Assembly: GCA_031546985.1 (NCBI GenBank)
Contig: JAVBJN010000066.1
Span: 1 to 62,358 of the forward strand
Direction: 5' to 3'
DNA length: 62,358 nt
Origin: JAVBJN01 sp031546985
Lineage (GTDB): Bacteria > Bacteroidota > Bacteroidia > Chitinophagales > Chitinophagaceae
Shown here: positions 59,295 through 62,358 of the stretch, one piece after another
Layout: every line of letters begins with the position of its first letter
How positions within the stretch are numbered: the stretch's first letter is position 1
Translations under genes and position numbers: made by a program
Notes under the pieces: generated by a model
Seen by the model: only the letters and a program-made list of their open reading frames with translations
Databases searched by the model: none
What the model was told of the DNA's origin: nothing

Positions 59295-61010
59295 TTAGTG
59301 CAGGAGCGTAAAGTATTCTGACAAAGGGCCGAGGGTAAGCGCCGGGAAAAAGGCCAGCGCGGCAATGATGACAATTACGGCCAGTGTCATAAAGCCAAAA
59401 GTGGGTGTATCAGTTTGCAGTGTGCCCGACGATTCGGGAATATGTTTTTTCTGCGCCATGATACCCGCAATAGCCAGCGGACCAATGATGGGCAGGAAAC
59501 GGCCCAGCAGCAATACGATGCCGGTGCTTACATTCCAGAACACATTGTTATCGGCCAGTCCTTCAAAGCCAGAGCCATTGTTGGCAGCGGCGGAAGTGTA
59601 CTCATACAGCATCTCACTAAAGCCATGGTAGCCCGGATTGTTGAGCCATGCAGATGGCGCTACAGCCCAACCCGTATTGGGATGGTGGGTAATAAGGTAT
59701 GCCGAAAGCGCGGTGCCTGCCAGTATCAGGAACGGATGCAGCAACGCGATAATGGCGGCAATTTTCATTTCCCGGGCTTCTACTTTATGGCCCATAAACT
59801 CTGGCGTGCGGCCTACCATTAAGCCCGATATAAATACGGCTATGATGAGGAAGATAAAGTAGTTGAGCAAGCCTACACCGCAACCACCGTAAAAGCTGTT
59901 GGTCATCATCCCCAGCATGGTGGTAAGACCGGTGAGCGGCATGGCGCTGTCGTGCATGGCATTGACAGAACCTGTAGATATGATGGTCGTAATTACACTC
60001 CAGTAAGCACTGCCAGCGGTACCAAAGCGTACTTCCTTGCCTTCCATAGCACCGGATGCGGCGAGTCCCATTTTCTGGAACAGCGGGTTGCCTGCCAGTT
60101 CGGTTTGCATGGTAGGAATGAGCAGGAGCAACATGCCTATGGTCATAACCCCGAATATGGTGAGGGCCATTTTTCTTCTGCGCAGCATAATCCCGAAAGC
60201 GAAGATCAGGGCAACGGGTATAAGCGTTTGCGCGATCATTTCGGTGATATAAGTGGCATAGTTGGGGTTCTCGAGCGGGTGTGCCGAGTTGGCGCCAAAC
60301 CAGCCGCCACCATTGGTACCCAGGTGCTTGATGGCTATCATTTGCGCCGCGGGGCCACGGCTTACCTGCACGGTATCGCCCTGTATGGTTACAACGGTGT
60401 CTTTGCCTGCGTAACTGGCTGGTGTGCCGTTAAAAGCAAGGATTAATGCTACAATGACGGAAAGTGGCAACAACACCCGGGTAATGCTGAGTACGAAATA
60501 ACGCCAGAAATTGCCCAGGTGTTGGGTGGTTTTTTCGCGGAAAGCCTGTATGAGTATTATCAACGCGGCAATGCCGGTGGCGGCGCTTACAAACTGGAGA
60601 AACATAACCACAAAATGCTGGGTGAAATAGGTTACCCCCGATTCGCCGGAGTAGTGTTGCAGGTTGCAATTGACTACAAAGCTGATGATGGTGTTAAATG
60701 CCAGATCGGGCGATTGCGCGCCGTTGCCATCCGGGTTGAGCGGCAGTTTATCCTGGAAGATTAAAACCAGGAAACCATACACAAACCAAACCATGTTGAT
60801 AGACAACAGGGCTTTGAGGTTTTGTTTCCAGGTCATGGGCTGGGTAGCATCAATGCCGGATAGTTTAAAGAACAGTCTTTCTACAGGCCGCAGAAAGTCG
60901 GTAAAGGTGCGCTCACCATTAAATACCCTGGCTATGTAGTTGCCCAGGGGCCAGGCCAGGAGCAGGGTAAGGAGAAAAGTGACGATAACGCCTGTTATTT
61001 CGGTATTCAT
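59295..61010 (-). CDS. kdpA: Potassium-transporting ATPase subunit KdpA
   Basis: The 571-residue polytopic protein has the KdpA hallmarks: ITGVIVTFLLTLLLAWPLGNYIARVFNGERTF, the selectivity-filter-like segments NTIISFVVNCNLQHYSGESG and HLGTNGGGWFGANSAHPLENPN, FFGVMTIG-type helices, and EMLYEYTSAAANNGSGFEGL. It forms the K+-binding pathway of the Kdp complex. It starts after the two mini-genes for KdpF and the 27-residue membrane protein. Confidence 0.97.
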   Translation of the reverse strand: MNTEITGVIVTFLLTLLLAWPLGNYIARVFNGERTFTDFLRPVERLFFKLSGIDATQPMTWKQNLKALLSINMVWFVYGFLVLIFQDKLPLNPDGNGAQSPDLAFNTIISFVVNCNLQHYSGESGVTYFTQHFVVMFLQFVSAATGIAALIILIQAFREKTTQHLGNFWRYFVLSITRVLLPLSVIVALILAFNGTPASYAGKDTVVTIQGDTVQVSRGPAAQMIAIKHLGTNGGGWFGANSAHPLENPNYATYITEMIAQTLIPVALIFAFGIMLRRRKMALTIFGVMTIGMLLLLIPTMQTELAGNPLFQKMGLAASGAMEGKEVRFGTAGSAYWSVITTIISTGSVNAMHDSAMPLTGLTTMLGMMTNSFYGGCGVGLLNYFIFLIIAVFISGLMVGRTPEFMGHKVEAREMKIAAIIALLHPFLILAGTALSAYLITHHPNTGWAVAPSAWLNNPGYHGFSEMLYEYTSAAANNGSGFEGLADNNVFWNVSTGIVLLLGRFLPIIGPLAIAGIMAQKKHIPESSGTLQTDTPTFGFMTLAVIVIIAALAFFPALTLGPLSEYFTLLH

Positions 61011-61031
61011 TGAAAACTTGGGTTAAAGAGT

Positions 61032-61112
61032 CTAAAATTTTTCGGGTTTTACCAGCACGTACAGCATGTATACAAATACAGCGATGGATAGTGCGAACAA
61101 TGCGATCATCAT
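61032..61112 (-). CDS. kdpF: KdpF, 26-residue subunit of the Kdp ATPase
   Basis: The minus strand encodes MMIALFALSIAVFVYMLYVL then VKPEKF and a stop, one hydrophobic helix followed by a short KPEKF tail, the usual KdpF pattern (Y-x-L-V-x-P-E-x-F). It lies 21 bases before kdpA, the canonical position. KdpF stabilises the complex in the membrane. Either of two adjacent ATG codons could start it. It is too short for automatic gene callers, hence listed here. Confidence 0.88.
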   Translation of the reverse strand: MMIALFALSIAVFVYMLYVLVKPEKF

Positions 61113-61123
61113 AACGGATAGGT

Positions 61124-61207
61124 TTACAGTTTGTCAAATGCGTCTACCGCCTTGGCGCAAAGCCAGAAACCGGTAAGTCCGCTGAGGAGTAATAGAATGG
61201 TCATCAT
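61124..61207 (-). CDS. Second mini-membrane protein of the kdp operon (27 aa)
   Basis: MMTILLLLSGLTGFWLCAKA then VDAFDKL is encoded between the unknown gene at 61225 and kdpF. It has one hydrophobic helix (residues 2-19) and a charged tail. It starts 17 bases after the stop of the upstream gene and ends 11 bases before kdpF. A longer open frame from 61420 in the same phase overlaps the upstream gene and is not supported. The protein is probably a second accessory subunit of the transporter; this is inference from position and size. Confidence 0.6.
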   Translation of the reverse strand: MMTILLLLSGLTGFWLCAKAVDAFDKL

Positions 61208-61224
61208 AATCAGGGTTCCGGCAA

Positions 61225-61617
61225 TCAGATGCCGGGTTTCATGTGTTGGTTTACATAAATGGTGTACAAGGTGATGGGCACCAATGCGTGCAGCAGGCGG
61301 GTTTGATTGCGGCTGCCACAGTTGATAATGCGGTCCAGCCCAAACACGAAAACGTTTTCTACGGCCAGGCGCACCTGGTGGTTGCCCTGCTGGTACAGGC
61401 GATCGGCCAGTTGCATGCACTGGGTTACTTTTTTAACGTAGCAGGCCGTAGCCATTTTGCCGGTGTAAGTAAGCAGGCATTGCAGGGTTTGGTACACCTG
61501 TTTCTCCGGTGCCTGGCAATTTTCCAGATCGGGGTTCAGCTCAGGCAGGTTTTCTAAAAGCAGTGTTTTAACTTCTGAAGGATAAATCATCTTAAGGTTC
61601 TTAAATCTTGTCATCAA
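61225..61617 (-). CDS. Conserved protein of unknown function, first gene of the kdp operon (130 aa)
   Basis: The start is MMTRFKNLKMIYPSEVKTLL (an alternative ATG at 61590 gives MIYPSEV). A helical protein with four cysteines: NLPELNPDLENCQAPEKQVYQTLQCLLTYTGKMATACYVKKVTQCMQLADRLYQQGNHQVRLAVENVFVFGLDRIINCG. It may belong to the DUF7674 family, but I am not sure of that name. It is predicted to be soluble. Its place at the head of the kdp operon suggests a regulatory or assembly role; this is unproven. Confidence 0.6.
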   Translation of the reverse strand: MMTRFKNLKMIYPSEVKTLLLENLPELNPDLENCQAPEKQVYQTLQCLLTYTGKMATACYVKKVTQCMQLADRLYQQGNHQVRLAVENVFVFGLDRIINCGSRNQTRLLHALVPITLYTIYVNQHMKPGI

Positions 61618-61702
61618 ATGGGTTTAGCTTATTTAGATGACAGCAAGTGGTGGCGAGTGATCTTTGGTGCGCATGATGGTAAGTTGTTTACACCTGCCTG
61701 AT

Positions 61703-61718
61703 GCCAAACGGAGTGCCG
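61703..61718 (-). promoter_or_regulatory. Weak candidate sigma54 promoter of the kdp operon
   Basis: On the minus strand CGGCACT-CCGT-TTGGC resembles TGGCACG-N4-TTGCW with correct spacing but with one mismatch in the invariant -12 GC. It lies 86-101 bases before the first gene of the operon. It is worth noting only because the adjacent regulator is of the sigma54 type. AT-rich sequence around 61736-61758 could support bending. The rest of 61618-61862 holds the regulator's terminator. Confidence 0.2.
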
Positions 61719-61808
61719 CGGACGCGAAATGTTGCTAATTTTTTTTTAATGTATTGTTAACCAGCATGTTGTGTTTTGTTGCTGACTTTTCGGAAGGGAT
61801 AAAAACAG

Positions 61809-61837
61809 AAACGGCTTCTCAAAATGAGAAGCCGTTT
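61809..61837 (-). terminator. Terminator of the sigma54 response regulator
   Basis: A perfect 13-bp stem (AAACGGCTTCTCA / TGAGAAGCCGTTT) with a 3-base loop lies 26 bases beyond the stop codon. On the minus strand it is followed by CTGTTTTTATCCC. A related ATCAAAACGAGAAG (61839-61852) repeats part of it, so this region could also bind the regulator. Confidence 0.75.
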
Positions 61838-61862
61838 TATCAAAACGAGAAGATGAATAAGG

Positions 61863-62358
61863 TTAATGCATGCCGTACTGTTCCAGTTTGCGGTACAGGG
61901 TAGCCAGGCCAATATCGAGCAACCGGGCTGCTTCGGTTTTGTTGCCTTTGGCAAGGTGCAGGATGCGTAGGATGTGTTGCTGTTCTATCTCTGCCAGGGT
62001 AGCTGTATGGTTATCGACCGGTGCTGCAGATTCCTGAAAATCGTAGGGCAGGTTATTTTTATCGAGCAGGTCGGTATCGCAAAGGATCATGGCCCGCTCT
62101 ACCACATTGCGCAGCTCGCGGATATTGCCCCGCCAGTGGTGCTGGGTAAGGGCATCCATACAAGCCGGACTTATACCGGTAATGTTTTTATTGAGTTTGC
62201 TGTTAAAGCTATTGAGGTAATGCTGGGCCAGGGCGGGGATGTCTTCGCGCCTTTCGTTGAGCGAAGGCAGGTGTATTTCCATCACCGACAGCCGGAAGTA
62301 GAGGTCTTCGCGGAAAACCCCGGTTTTACTTTCTTTTTGCAGATCGCGGTGCGTAGCG
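61863..62358 (-). CDS. Sigma54-dependent response regulator, C-terminal part (partial)
   Basis: The frame is open to the right edge, so the 5' part is outside the window. Visible are the end of the AAA+ domain (KTGVFREDLYFRLSVMEIHLPSLNERREDIPALAQHYL, then HHWRGNIRELRNVVERAMIL with the sensor-II Arg) and a Fis-type helix-turn-helix (HILRILHLAKGNKTEAARLLDIGLATLYRKLEQYGMH). NtrC-type regulators activate sigma54 promoters. Its place beside the kdp operon, and the absence of an OmpR-type KdpE, suggest that it pairs with the kinase at 51198. Confidence 0.88.
   Translation of the reverse strand, partial: ATHRDLQKESKTGVFREDLYFRLSVMEIHLPSLNERREDIPALAQHYLNSFNSKLNKNITGISPACMDALTQHHWRGNIRELRNVVERAMILCDTDLLDKNNLPYDFQESAAPVDNHTATLAEIEQQHILRILHLAKGNKTEAARLLDIGLATLYRKLEQYGMH

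Noticed and set aside
61208..61420. A longer version of the 27-residue protein starting at 61420.
   Set aside because: It would overlap most of the upstream gene in another frame; only the final 27 residues look like a protein.
61701..61720. Treating the TGGCA-like site as a firm sigma54 promoter.
   Set aside because: The invariant -12 GC is not met, so it is listed only as a weak candidate.
1..62358. tRNA, rRNA, riboswitch or complete transposase genes.
   Set aside because: None was recognised by eye; small structured RNAs could still be missed without a covariance search.

Overview
The window reads as chromosomal DNA of a Bacteroidota (Bacteroidetes) bacterium, most likely family Chitinophagaceae. 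The evidence is: type IX secretion C-terminal sorting domains, promoters of the TTTG / TAnnTTTG type, few Shine-Dalgarno sequences, lipoproteins with a Bacteroidota-style surface-export signal (C-S-K-D-D), and a kdp locus with split KdpD. No rRNA, tRNA, CRISPR array, prophage or complete insertion sequence was seen. All calls come from reading the sequence; family names are recognised from motifs and no search was run.

Layout. (1) 1-5,075: the 3' end of one and two complete tandem paralogues of a secreted, T9SS-sorted protein, each followed by its own terminator; the two complete copies share a 5' leader. (2) 5,294-12,968: a long rightward series of small genes: ankyrin/DUF2314, membrane protein, DUF695, GyrI-like, DUF6891, ICMT-like methyltransferase, alarmone-hydrolase-like HD protein, secreted protein, DfsB-like, SRPBCC, Crp/Fnr regulator, VOC protein. 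(3) 13,036-18,083: leftward giant WG-repeat protein, SAM methyltransferase and Cdd1-like helix-hairpin-helix protein. (4) 18,238-24,006: GNAT, a second Crp/Fnr regulator with an AhpD-like target, DUF2071, GNAT, lipoprotein, DUF4468-like, VOC, LprI-like and a small nucleotide-hydrolase-like protein. (5) 24,348-31,383: a DUF58 / transglutaminase / MoxR ATPase / TPR-like operon. (6) 31,396-38,306: NYN-LOTUS protein, tcdA, di-heme peroxidase, unknown protein, membrane protein with XRE regulator, rhomboid protease, aat. (7) 38,398-44,949: topoisomerase IV subunits B and A flanking a DUF1835 gene. (8) 45,148-51,145: lipoproteins (one EGF-like), ygiD-like dioxygenase, YceI, nitroreductase, quinone-oxidoreductase-like dehydrogenase and AraC regulator. 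(9) 51,198-62,358: a leftward potassium locus with a truncated sigma54 response regulator, an unknown protein, two mini-membrane proteins (one KdpF), kdpA, kdpB, kdpC, two outer-membrane porins, the KdpD sensor module and a separate histidine kinase.

How it works together. The kdp locus joins inner-membrane high-affinity K+ uptake (KdpFABC) to two beta-barrel porins and to a sensor split into two proteins; the expected OmpR-type KdpE is not seen and an NtrC-type regulator lies upstream instead. The two Crp/Fnr genes are each followed by a dyad placed at exactly the same distance from a CAnCTTTG -7 element in front of the next gene, which looks like one activator architecture used twice. The MoxR-DUF58-transglutaminase operon is a conserved envelope or stress module.

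Many intergenic gaps carry a mosaic dispersed repeat (units CTTCGACAGGCTCAG, a CCCGCCCATGCGGGG hairpin, and CCTGCCAGG/CCTGGCAGG hairpins). One copy truncates a GNAT gene remnant, one sits between kdpB and kdpC, and two lie directly on the stop codons of neighbouring genes.
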